44,729 nucleotides of DNA from Aneurinibacillus tyrosinisolvens (GTDB taxonomy: Bacteria > Bacillota > Bacilli > Aneurinibacillales > Aneurinibacillaceae), in the NCBI RefSeq assembly GCF_001015055.1, contig NZ_BBWZ01000039.1, positions 1-44,729 on the forward strand, read 5' to 3'. Numbering within the stretch: the first letter of the stretch is position 1; each line of letters begins with the position of its first letter. Position numbers and translations under genes: made by a program. Shown piece by piece: positions 19,928-27,203 of the stretch. Below the pieces are notes generated by a model. The model searched no databases, was not told the DNA's origin, and worked only from the letters and a program-made list of their open reading frames with translations.

Positions 19928-20267
19928 TTGGTCATAAGCAATTTTATATTGCCTATATGAAAGATTTATTGAATTTTGCCTAAAAATATAGGACGTCAGT
20001 AAGAGGCTGACTTTACTTATTTGTGTATAGCTAAATAGATATTTTGATTTGAGGATTCATTCTTCAATGAAAATTTATCTATTTGAGCCATATGCACACT
20101 TAAGTAAGGCCAGTCTTTTTTGTTTTTATTGTTCTTTGGAATTTTGAATAGCGAGCAGGGGTACATCTTTACCCCGCACCAACCTTTTATATAGGTTATA
20201 TGGTTGATTACTTTATGATTGTCCAATCATATAGCCCATTAAAACTTTTAATAGGAGGATTGTAAAA
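19928..20267 (+). other. Long untranslated leader or small RNA region
   Basis: Between the promoter and the gene at 20268 there is no plus-strand gene. Short hairpins are present: GCAAT/ATTGC near 19937-19951 and GTCAG/CTGAC at 19995-20011. The latter overlaps an alternative AGTAA/TTACT pairing, an arrangement that could allow mutually exclusive folds. A minus-strand frame (about 20017-20226) lacks a ribosome binding site and is not called. The AGGAGG at about 20252 serves the next gene. Confidence 0.4.
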
Positions 20268-20710
20268 GTGAGTATGATAGAACAACATGCGAATCCAATG
20301 AATCAACTTATCAAAGAGGAAGAATTTTGGACAGTAGTGAGTTTTCTTCAAAACGAAAGACTTGATAGTGAATACCCTCAAGCTCTATATAGCGATAAGC
20401 TATATTACTGTTTGGCAGGTATACTTGTAAATCAGATTTTAGTTGATGTGTATGGTAAAGAAGCTATGAAGGATAAAATCGGAGAGTATTTATCGGTTGG
20501 TACGGTCGCTGAATTAAAACAAAAGTTGGGAAAACTTTTTAATGAGATGACAACCCGAATAAAACTAAGCAATTTACTCCCCTTTTTGAAATCTTTCATC
20601 GTAATTTTTACGGCAACCCCAACGTGTTTCAGCCAAGACGGAATTTTGAGAATATGTTACTTTGCGGGTTTTCAAACAGAAAACCTATTGTGGAAATAAT
20701 ATTGAGATAG
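20268..20710 (+). pseudogene. Hypothetical protein, about 147 aa, probably frameshifted
   Basis: The gene starts at GTG 20268 after AGGAGG. As read it ends at 20699 (143 residues), but the last 45 or so residues lose protein-like character. Adding one A to the A4 run at 20561-20564 gives a more plausible end, IFHRNFYGNPNVFQPRRN followed by ENMLLCGFSNRKPIVEI, stopping at 20708-20710. The N-terminal part is helical and acidic (FWTVVSFLQNERLDSEYPQA). No domain recognised. It is probably the first gene of the run that follows the promoter at 19899. Confidence 0.5.
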
Positions 20711-20775
20711 TTTAACTACAAGTAAAAGAATAACTGATTTGTTATGAAAATCAATTCAACAAAGGAGATAGTGAA

Positions 20776-21309
20776 GTGGGATATACACATTATTGGAAGT
20801 TTAATGGGACATTTACAGATGAAGTTCTTAAGGACGTTAGAATAGTTGTACGGCAGTACAAGGACATTCTTAGACTTGGTTGTGATAGTGAGAAGAGACC
20901 ATCCGTTTCAAAAAAGAGAATTCGGTTTAACGGGATAGGTAGCTACGGATATGAAACATTTAGAGTTGAACCAAACACCGAACACTTTTGTAAAACTCGT
21001 GAAAATGCATATGATATAGCAGTTTGTGAAGTTTTGTTGGTCTTAAAGCATCATTATGGAGATAAATTTGAATTAGATTCGGACGGTTTTTCTGCATCAT
21101 CGAAGGAAGATATGCAGTCCCAAAAATTAAGGGGCTACTGGAATGAGGCTCTAATAAATGTATCGAATCGCTTTGACTATACCTTTGTTTTAATTCCAGA
21201 GAATGACAGTAGTTGGGAACACTATCATTTTAGAATTGTATCTTCAGAGGAAAGCTTAGATGTTACTCATGATATAAACCAGAAATATCTTTTAGTCAGC
21301 CAACATTAA
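20776..21309 (+). CDS. Conserved hypothetical protein of phage/plasmid type, 177 aa
   Basis: A GTG start follows AAAGGAGATAG. The N-terminus MGYTHYWKFNGTF is a signature of a widespread family of uncharacterised proteins in phages and plasmids. The body contains RIRFNGIGSYGYETFRVEP and ends with two short beta-rich segments. No membrane segment and no known catalytic motif. The family's function is unknown, and its presence supports mobile-element origin for this stretch. Confidence 0.65.
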   Translation: MGYTHYWKFNGTFTDEVLKDVRIVVRQYKDILRLGCDSEKRPSVSKKRIRFNGIGSYGYETFRVEPNTEHFCKTRENAYDIAVCEVLLVLKHHYGDKFELDSDGFSASSKEDMQSQKLRGYWNEALINVSNRFDYTFVLIPENDSSWEHYHFRIVSSEESLDVTHDINQKYLLVSQH

Positions 21310-21330
21310 TAGAGAAAGGATTGAACCACA

Positions 21331-21837
21331 TTGATAAAAGAGTATATGAATCAAGAGTTAATTGACAAAATTGAAAAGAGTCTTGAAGTAGAAAGAGAAA
21401 TCATTGATAAAATGTGGAAGGGAAAAATCATAGATATCAATGATATCGAAGAAACAATGATTTGTGATATTTTCTTGAATTACTATCAAACGCCATTAGT
21501 GATGGTGGATGAAATAATCAACCAGGTTGCACCTTTTATTAAGGAATTAAAAATTGACGTTTTTCCCTATATCGGAGATATCGAAATTGAATATTTTAAT
21601 ATTTCCTCTGCGAATTGGGATTATACAGCGAAATTGCATGTTTGTTTTATCGAAGTAGAAGGATTGAGCAGATTGAGTGAGGAACAGCGTGAACAAATTA
21701 AGGATTTGAAGGAAGAAATAGAGGAGCTATATGGACAGCTTGATTTTGATATGAAGCTGTATCTTGCGAATCTACCAGAAGATTATGTAGCTGAAAACGG
21801 TGAAAGGTATTCGGCAAAGTACAAAATGATTGTTTAA
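21331..21837 (+). CDS. Hypothetical protein, 168 aa
   Basis: A TTG start follows GAAAGGATTG. The 168-residue acidic protein has an N-terminal helix, a central beta-rich part (IGDIEIEYFNISSANWDYTA) and a C-terminal coiled segment. It lies 21 bases after the previous gene and is probably co-transcribed with it. Family not recognised. Confidence 0.55.
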   Translation: MIKEYMNQELIDKIEKSLEVEREIIDKMWKGKIIDINDIEETMICDIFLNYYQTPLVMVDEIINQVAPFIKELKIDVFPYIGDIEIEYFNISSANWDYTAKLHVCFIEVEGLSRLSEEQREQIKDLKEEIEELYGQLDFDMKLYLANLPEDYVAENGERYSAKYKMIV

Positions 21838-22333
21838 GTATAAATGATAATTCACATAATTATCAACGCATGACGAAGTTTAGTCCTTTAAACGATAACT
21901 TTGTTGAAGAAAACCAAGCATATTCTGCAATTTCTCACACAATTTAAAGTCCATTAGACTTGAAAAAACTGATAGAATCGTGGTCGGCTGAAGACCACCT
22001 CAGTGCAATTGTCCAAAGGAACATGGAGTTTGTGAGTAAAGAGTTTGCAGTGTAGACAAATAGTAGAGGGACGCCAAATTAGTAAGTGTTTTACCAGAAA
22101 CTTCTGTTTTGTGAGTGCTGAAGAGAATTTACGTCATAAGGGAGGATGGAATATTTTCCTGTACCTGTGTTATTATGGTGATAATAAGAATCACCAAGTT
22201 CAGAAAACTGAATAAAAAAACTATTGGGAAAGCCATTTAGACGATGATTTGAAAAAAAATTCATTTTCATCGCCTATATGACTTTCCCTTTTTAATTTCG
22301 TCTATATGCAACGGAAAAGAGGAGGTGAGCATT
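21838..22333. other. Non-coding gap of about 495 bases
   Basis: No credible gene. A 6-bp hairpin GTGGTC/GACCAC lies near 21980-21998 and the long terminator-like stem described next lies at the end. Short, interrupted protein-like stretches are absent, so this is not an obvious gene remnant. Confidence 0.35.
22226..22293 (+). terminator. Long near-palindromic hairpin with T-run
   Basis: Arms of about 28 bases (22226-22253 and 22260-22288), beginning GGGAAAG and ending CTTTCCC, pair around A6 with only a few mismatches, then TTTTT. It ends 28 bases before the ribosome binding site of a 30-codon gene. The arms are much longer than a usual terminator, and the minus-strand transcript would fold slightly better because mismatches become wobble pairs. 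Confidence 0.65.
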
Positions 22334-22426
22334 TTGAATATGCTGATAACGGTTAGTATCGTTGCTACATTGATAATTGTTGTGGTTGCCTGCTTTACAG
22401 TCTACAAAATTTGGATGAAGCAATAG
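22334..22426 (+). CDS. Very small membrane protein, 30 aa
   Basis: A TTG start follows GGAGGTGA at normal spacing. The 30-residue product is a single hydrophobic helix (about residues 3-23, MLITVSIVATLIIVVVACFT) ending in a Lys-containing tail (KIWMKQ), so N-out/C-in insertion is likely. No family assigned. The strong ribosome binding site is the main support. Confidence 0.55.
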   Translation: MNMLITVSIVATLIIVVVACFTVYKIWMKQ

Positions 22427-22514
22427 ACATTTTGGATTGGAAAAGAGCTTGAAACTGAATGACAAGGATTAATGTAGCGGTTGAAAAAAGATTGATTACT
22501 GTTAGGAGGTTTTT

Positions 22515-23054
22515 ATGGTCGTATCATTTTGTGAATTCGTTGAGGAATTGAAACGAGCAATTGAATATCAGCGAGACGGTGGGACCGATTATCGACTTAA
22601 AACAGCAGAGCTATCGTTGTATGTGGCAAATCAAGATGGAACTATGGAGCCGTTCTACGAATCGAGGGAATCATCACGAGAAGTGGTAGCTCGGTTCATA
22701 AAAGACAATCATGACGAAGACAGAATTGATGATGTAGCAAAGGCGTTGTATACAATATCGAGACGACTGGTGTTTAAAGCTACAATGCCAATAGAACTGA
22801 AAGAACATATTGCAATTAGGCGAGAAGAAAGGAGGAAAAAAGGTCTCTCACTTATTAAGATAACTGAAGATGAATTTAGAGAAGACTTAAAAACATTTGA
22901 TGATGCCTTTGAGAATGGTGTTTTTTGTACTCCTAATACGAATAAATACCGTGTTAAGGTACGCAAGTTGTTTGACTTCTGCAACGAAACGGGTAGAAAA
23001 CCAGAAGAATTAACCGAGGAAGAATGGAAAGAGTTTTTAGAGGAGGGGAAGTAG
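22515..23054 (+). CDS. Hypothetical protein, 179 aa
   Basis: The ATG at 22515 has TTAGGAGG upstream. The product is helical and strongly charged (KEHIAIRREERRKKG, later EELTEEEWKEFLEEG). The C-terminal part is compact and could be a small helix-turn-helix-like fold, but no family is recognised. The next start codon follows one base after its stop, marking the first gene of a tightly packed cluster. Confidence 0.6.
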   Translation: MVVSFCEFVEELKRAIEYQRDGGTDYRLKTAELSLYVANQDGTMEPFYESRESSREVVARFIKDNHDEDRIDDVAKALYTISRRLVFKATMPIELKEHIAIRREERRKKGLSLIKITEDEFREDLKTFDDAFENGVFCTPNTNKYRVKVRKLFDFCNETGRKPEELTEEEWKEFLEEGK

Positions 23055-23055
23055 T

Positions 23056-23241
23056 ATGTTGTCAGAAGGATTACAGCATTGTTGCGAATTACCAACGGAG
23101 GATAGCCACAGAATCGAGCAAGAAGGCTCTTTTTTGTGTGAATATGACAAACATACGTTCTTAATAGATGACTTTTTCACCGTTATTAACCATAAATATG
23201 AAACGGATTTCCTGGATTGGTTGGAGGAGAACGATGAATAG
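23056..23241 (+). CDS. Small acidic protein, 61 aa
   Basis: ATG at 23056, with GAGGAGGGGAAG inside the end of the previous gene as ribosome binding site. The product is acidic with aromatic residues (DDFFTVINHKYETDFLDWLE). Its stop overlaps the ATG of the zinc-ribbon gene, so the two are translationally coupled. Family not recognised. Confidence 0.55.
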   Translation: MLSEGLQHCCELPTEDSHRIEQEGSFLCEYDKHTFLIDDFFTVINHKYETDFLDWLEENDE

Positions 23242-23425
23242 ACCGATTGAGAACTGTCCGAACTGCGGTACTGATTTAGTTGGAGAAGAGATACCAGATA
23301 ATTTAAAGGAACATTATGCTGGAACCCATTGGAGCAAAAAGATTGGTATTGCCAATCATATTGGGGGCGATGTAGTCTCTTGGATGTGTCCCGTATGCAA
23401 GCACCAATGGAAGAAGGGTGAGTAA
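23234..23425 (+). CDS. Small zinc-ribbon protein, 63 aa
   Basis: The start is the ATG at 23234, which overlaps the end of the preceding gene and follows GGAGGAGA. The protein has two Cys-pair knuckles, CPNCG (about 8-12) and CPVCKHQW (about 52-59), spaced as in zinc ribbons, with a short helix between them. Similar tiny proteins occur in phages and plasmids. No specific function can be given. Confidence 0.65.
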   Translation: MNRPIENCPNCGTDLVGEEIPDNLKEHYAGTHWSKKIGIANHIGGDVVSWMCPVCKHQWKKGE

Positions 23426-23427
23426 AT

Positions 23428-23556
23428 ATGAAAGGAAAAATCTTGTTGGATAAGGCTCCATTCCCGCAGGCTAAGGTTACTGGTGAATGGGCGACTCAAA
23501 AAGCCCTAAAAAGACTTCAAGAAGCAATCGCCAGACTAAAACGGGAGTTAGAATAA
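23428..23556 (+). CDS. Very small protein, 42 aa
   Basis: ATG 23428 lies 3 bases after the zinc-ribbon stop, with GAAGAAGGGTGAG as ribosome binding site. The C-terminal half is a basic amphipathic helix (ALKRLQEAIARLKRELE). Spacing and translation signal suggest a real gene. Function unknown. Confidence 0.5.
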   Translation: MKGKILLDKAPFPQAKVTGEWATQKALKRLQEAIARLKRELE

Positions 23557-23630
23557 TTAATAAACCATATATCACCGATTAACATGTTTCATTTGAATAC
23601 AGGGATAACTCGAAATGAGGATGTGAAAAA

Positions 23631-23918
23631 GTGATGTGTCAAAATAAGCGTATCGAGATTTACGGGAACTATGTAAATGACTTTGAAGTGAGTCCTTTTG
23701 AATCAATGTATATGCTTCATATTAGAAGCAAAGTAGAGAGTGAAATGAACGAGCTTACCAATGATGAAAGAAAAAAATTGCGGAATTACGATAGACAATT
23801 GATGAAAAACGCAAAAAAGATGGCAGAGCATATTGGCGAGATTTATGATTGGTCAATATCAAAGGAACCATTGACTGAGTGGTGGTGGCATCTGGACAAA
23901 GTGGGGAAAGAGGAATAA
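23631..23918 (+). CDS. Hypothetical protein, 95 aa
   Basis: GTG start (an ATG follows directly) with GAGGATG upstream. The product is helical and basic, with a Trp-rich end (PLTEWWWHLDKVGKEE). It is followed after 4 bases by the DUF2442 gene, so co-transcription is likely. Family not recognised. Confidence 0.55.
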   Translation: MMCQNKRIEIYGNYVNDFEVSPFESMYMLHIRSKVESEMNELTNDERKKLRNYDRQLMKNAKKMAEHIGEIYDWSISKEPLTEWWWHLDKVGKEE

Positions 23919-23922
23919 TAAA

Positions 23923-24183
23923 GTGAGAATTAATTCGGTGATACCAACAGATTCCTTCAAGTTAATCCTGGAATTTGAAAACAAAGAGCATCGGACTTTA
24001 GACATCAAGTCGTTCTTGAAAGATGATACTGGGAAATTAGCGGAGGTTCGGGACAATCTCATTATGTTTCAAACAGTAAAGATTGATAGTAGAGCTGGTA
24101 CAATATGCTGGGATAACGGAGTGGACTTAGACCCTGAAATTGTGTATTTCCGCTCAGTTCCAATTTGGAGGAAATCGAAATGA
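23923..24183 (+). CDS. DUF2442 family protein
   Basis: The 86-residue protein fits DUF2442: an N-terminal strand pair (SFKLILEFENKEHRTLDIKS), a helix-loop with LAEVRDN, then a strand pair ending in ICWDNGVDLDPEIVYFRS, the hallmark W-x-x-G-x-DLxPE-x-L/V-Y motif. Members are small and often paired with DUF4160 as a candidate toxin-antitoxin or regulatory pair. No DUF4160 partner is seen here. A GTG start is used, and the stop overlaps the next ATG (ATGA). Confidence 0.75.
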   Translation: MRINSVIPTDSFKLILEFENKEHRTLDIKSFLKDDTGKLAEVRDNLIMFQTVKIDSRAGTICWDNGVDLDPEIVYFRSVPIWRKSK

Positions 24184-24308
24184 AGCTAAAACGAAAGAAG
24201 AGAAAACGGTCGGAACTACAACCTCATACCAAAGTGAGTATAGAGCTGACCATTATTAAGAAGATTGATAAAGCCATAGAAATTATCGGAAATAGGAGTT
24301 GGAGATGA
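24180..24308 (+). CDS. Very small basic protein, 42 aa
   Basis: The ATG at 24180 overlaps the DUF2442 stop as ATGA, with TTGGAGG upstream. The N-terminus is extremely basic (MKLKRKKRKRSE) and is followed by one amphipathic helix. It could bind nucleic acid. The overlap with its neighbour is the best evidence that it is translated. Unknown family. Confidence 0.5.
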   Translation: MKLKRKKRKRSELQPHTKVSIELTIIKKIDKAIEIIGNRSWR

Positions 24309-24314
24309 TGGTAT

Positions 24315-24695
24315 ATGAGTCGAAAAGAAAGCACAGAAGTCATTGACAGTTTATACAGTCTTTCATTAAACCAAGTTATTGATAAATATGAACTATCGTG
24401 GTTACAAATGAAGGATATTTTGAATCAATACAGCTTTGTCGGATATGTTGATTATGACAACAATATATCGGTTAGAGCACCCTATTTTATTGACATTGAA
24501 AAGACATACATTTGGGGCTATTTAAAGGCATGTACACTGGCTTCTAAAAAATTGTTTGAATTGGTTCCAATCCGAGCCGTGCATGATACACTGCAGTTAC
24601 CGATTGAAGCATTTAGAGATATACTGTTCGGCTATATACAGGAACAAATTGAATTTTGTAGGGATGATGGAAATGATACGAAATCATCCAATTAA
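24315..24695 (+). CDS. Hypothetical protein, 126 aa
   Basis: ATG start 6 bases after the previous stop, with TAGGAGTTGGAGATGATGG as translation signal. The N-terminal half resembles a small HTH (SLNQVIDKYELSWLQMKDIL) and the rest is helical. Likely in the same operon as its neighbours. Family not recognised. Confidence 0.55.
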   Translation: MSRKESTEVIDSLYSLSLNQVIDKYELSWLQMKDILNQYSFVGYVDYDNNISVRAPYFIDIEKTYIWGYLKACTLASKKLFELVPIRAVHDTLQLPIEAFRDILFGYIQEQIEFCRDDGNDTKSSN

Positions 24696-24719
24696 TAGAG
24701 CTACACAGGAGAAAAGGAA

Positions 24720-25037
24720 ATGAAAGCAGAAGAAATTATGCGAAACATTGCGGATTTATCGAATGCTGAACGGATTAGGTTATTAGAGTTGCTTTATGAA
24801 CGTCATTTTGATAACCGTCCTCCTTTCGAGGCTCAAATCCGTGAGAAACAACGGGAGTTTTTGGAAGAAGAGATATACGAACAAGGGTATGATGAAGGTG
24901 TAAGGGATGCTAAGGCTCAGGTCGCAAAAAAACTCATTACTCGTTACCCACTTCCAGAAATAATGGATATAACAGAACTACATGAAGATGAAATGCTGTC
25001 AATCATAAAGCAGTACATCAAACGGGAAGAAGAATAA
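24720..25037 (+). CDS. Hypothetical protein, 105 aa, Rpn-tail-like
   Basis: ATG behind AGGAGAAAAGG. The second half (YDEGVRDAKAQVAKKLITRY, then EIMDITELHEDEMLSIIKQY) has the EG...A..L...Gxx...I...T.L...E pattern seen in the C-terminal tails of Rpn/transposase-associated PD-(D/E)xK proteins. The nuclease domain itself is missing. It may be a remnant or an independent small protein. It closes the gene cluster, with a terminator at its stop codon. Confidence 0.5.
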   Translation: MKAEEIMRNIADLSNAERIRLLELLYERHFDNRPPFEAQIREKQREFLEEEIYEQGYDEGVRDAKAQVAKKLITRYPLPEIMDITELHEDEMLSIIKQYIKREEE

Positions 25038-25067
25038 ATCCGACCATATGTTAAAGGTCGGATTTTC
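25037..25067 (+). terminator. Intrinsic terminator of the small-gene cluster
   Basis: AATCCGACC (25037-25045) pairs perfectly with GGTCGGATT (25056-25064), followed by a short T run. It begins at the last base of the preceding stop codon. Confidence 0.8.
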
Positions 25068-25292
25068 ATGAAAATATAAAAGGGAGCTGTGTTACAACTT
25101 GTTTCTCAATTCATGTTCAGAGCAATGTGCCACATAAGACGCATTGTGTTGTATTATCAATGTATATAAGCTCGAATGGGGGATAATATCCAACGGAGGG
25201 GTACAGTGTTATTCATTGAAGGATAATTTCTACTTTTTATAGAAATTTATAGATGTGGGATTAGAAATAAAGTAACTGAGTGAGGTAAGCAT

Positions 25293-26018
25293 ATGGATAC
25301 GAAAACAAATGAATCCGAAATATTACAAAGGTTGTTACTCCAACCTTTACAATCCCCTTTCTATAAACAATTAGATAGCATCGGCAATGATTTCTATAAG
25401 GTAATTCAATATGGGAATGAACACGTTATCGAGGATAGTTTTACACAGGCAATAATTAATTTAGTCGGAGTACAATACTTCATTGGCATCGCTCCCATCA
25501 ATCAAGTATATTTGGGATTACACTTGGCTAAAGAACTTGGACAAGAGTACATGTATTCAGTGATGTTGAGAGCAATGACTGAATTAGTTGCCAGAGTTCA
25601 CAAGGTAGTTCGCTTATATCAGGTATTCCAGAAAGACAATGATGTAGAGAATCTTTTGAATAAATCGAATAGGCTGTTGAAGCACTATGTTAAGAGCGAT
25701 ACACAAGATGAAAATGTTGTTCCTTTGACTGGGTTCAACGTCATGACATTAGTTAAGTCCCTACGTGATAGGATACCAGAGATTGAAGAAAAGTATGATG
25801 ATTTAAGTACATATTTTCATGGTGAGTTAACAACACATCAATCTTACCGAAAGATGACCCACTTCCAGCAACTTGCTGGACAGGAATTGTCAGCAATTTC
25901 AATACATGATGAATTTGTAAATAAGCTATTGGATGTATTGATTATGGACTTAATGTTTGTTCATGAAATAGTTCGTCCACTAATTGACCGCTATGAAAAG
26001 AAACATATTGAAGATTAA
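25293..26018 (+). CDS. Hypothetical protein, 241 aa
   Basis: ATG behind GAGGTAAG. The protein is all-helical, with a long central region (YSVMLRAMTELVARVHKVVR) and a C-terminal helix (LDVLIMDLMFVHEIVRPLI). Length and helical layout recall DUF5677-like proteins, but no motif confirms this. It is the last gene before the transposition operon, and the transposon end may lie on either side of it, so it may be host replicon or transposon cargo. Confidence 0.55.
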   Translation: MDTKTNESEILQRLLLQPLQSPFYKQLDSIGNDFYKVIQYGNEHVIEDSFTQAIINLVGVQYFIGIAPINQVYLGLHLAKELGQEYMYSVMLRAMTELVARVHKVVRLYQVFQKDNDVENLLNKSNRLLKHYVKSDTQDENVVPLTGFNVMTLVKSLRDRIPEIEEKYDDLSTYFHGELTTHQSYRKMTHFQQLAGQELSAISIHDEFVNKLLDVLIMDLMFVHEIVRPLIDRYEKKHIED

Positions 26019-26405
26019 AATTCTTGGAACGTTTCGTTTTTATGTTTAGAGTCTTAGTTCGTTATAAAAAGATAGCATTGAGCTTGAGTTATGTTGTATC
26101 TTGAGATAAGATGATGACAAACGAAGTATCTTCGTAGGTAGTTTCTGATAGAAGGAAAAAACATATAATGAGACCACAATAGCGTATATAGAATTTGCTC
26201 TTTTAAAAAAAATCAGCGAATTCCATATATGCTATTTTTTTATGCCTATCGCCTATAAACAAAAGGAAGATACCATTCAATCTGATTTCTTTGATAGGAG
26301 TCTTGCAAGAGACTTAAAAAGAACAGGGGACATTGATAGTCCTATATTTTTTCGATATTTAAGTCAGACATTATTCATAATACTTGACCAATTGTGGAGG
26401 AGAGT
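26019..26405. other. Gap upstream of the transposition operon, probable location of a transposon end
   Basis: About 385 bases without a supported gene. In Tn7 the right end lies just outside tnsA, so TnsB-binding repeats and a TGT-type terminus would be expected here or in 25.07-25.29 kb. I could not identify convincing direct repeats by eye. A strong terminator lies in the middle, and the operon promoter should lie between it and 26396. Confidence 0.35.
26179..26241 (+). terminator. Strong intrinsic terminator insulating the transposition operon
   Basis: A 21-bp arm starting ATAGCGTATATAG (26179) pairs with an arm ending CATATATGCTAT (26235) with one true mismatch and two wobbles, then T7. 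It would block read-through from 25293-26018 into the recombinase-tns operon. Confidence 0.75.
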
Positions 26406-27203
26406 ATGGAAGTATTTGGATACAAAAGAGTTAGCACATTAACACAGGTTGAGAAAGGGGGAGGTTTAAAGACGCAGGAAATGGCAATCGTAGACTTTTG
26501 CAATAGAAATGGGTATGAACTTGTCAAAATATTTAGTGATGAAGGGATTTCAGGAACGGTTGCCAATCGAGATGGATTAACGGATTTGATTAGTTCTTTA
26601 AATGAGGTAAACAAAGTAGTCGTGCTGAATACATCACGACTTTGGAGAAGCGATACAGTCAAGGTATTGGTACATCGAGAGTTTCGGAAACGCAATGCTG
26701 ACATCATAAGCATAGAACAACCAAATTACAGCATTTTTAACAAGGACCCCAATGACTTCCTAATTAATGGAATGATGGAACTGCTTGACCAGTACGAAAG
26801 AATGAGCATATCTATGAAGCTTAGCAAGGGAAGACGAACGAAGGCAAAGGGTGGAAACAAAGCCTGCGGAAATGCTCCATTAGGATATAAATGGAGTGAT
26901 AAAGCAAAAATCACGGTGGATTCTCATACAGCGGTGATTGTTGAACTGATTTTTAAAAAATACCTGGAACTTGGCAGTATTGGGAAACTTAAAAAGTATT
27001 TGGACTGCACTGAATACAGAACACGCAGGGGGAACAAATTTACGAAACAGTCTTTGGTCGATATACTGAAAAATGATTTTTACAAGGGAGTTTTGAGACA
27101 TAGTGATTTGATTCTCGAAGGGAATCATATACCTTTGGTAAATAAGATTGTTTTCGGAAAAGTTCAAGCCCTTTTAAGAAGAAATCGCAGGTGTTCAATA
27201 TGA
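26406..27203 (+). CDS. Serine recombinase, candidate cointegrate resolvase
   Basis: The 265-residue protein starts at the ATG at 26406 behind GGAGGAG. The resolvase domain has the catalytic YKRVSTLTQ motif with Ser10, then DEGISGTVANRDGL, LNTSRLWRS and LDQYERMSISMKLSKGR, all typical of serine recombinases. It is followed by a recombinase domain (NAPLGYKW to about 255), but the zinc ribbon and coiled coil of large integrases are absent, so it is intermediate between small resolvases and large integrases. Its stop overlaps the tnsA ATG as ATGA. That coupling to the transposition genes suggests it is part of the element, resolving cointegrates as TniR does in Tn5053/Tn402. An independent integrase relic is a less likely alternative. 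Confidence 0.85.
   Translation: MEVFGYKRVSTLTQVEKGGGLKTQEMAIVDFCNRNGYELVKIFSDEGISGTVANRDGLTDLISSLNEVNKVVVLNTSRLWRSDTVKVLVHREFRKRNADIISIEQPNYSIFNKDPNDFLINGMMELLDQYERMSISMKLSKGRRTKAKGGNKACGNAPLGYKWSDKAKITVDSHTAVIVELIFKKYLELGSIGKLKKYLDCTEYRTRRGNKFTKQSLVDILKNDFYKGVLRHSDLILEGNHIPLVNKIVFGKVQALLRRNRRCSI

Noticed and set aside
20017..20226. 69-codon minus-strand ORF
   Set aside because: TTG start without a ribosome binding site, and it lies inside the leader of a plus-strand promoter.
26242..26442. 66-codon plus-strand ORF
   Set aside because: Starts right after a terminator T-run, has no ribosome binding site and overlaps the well-supported recombinase start.
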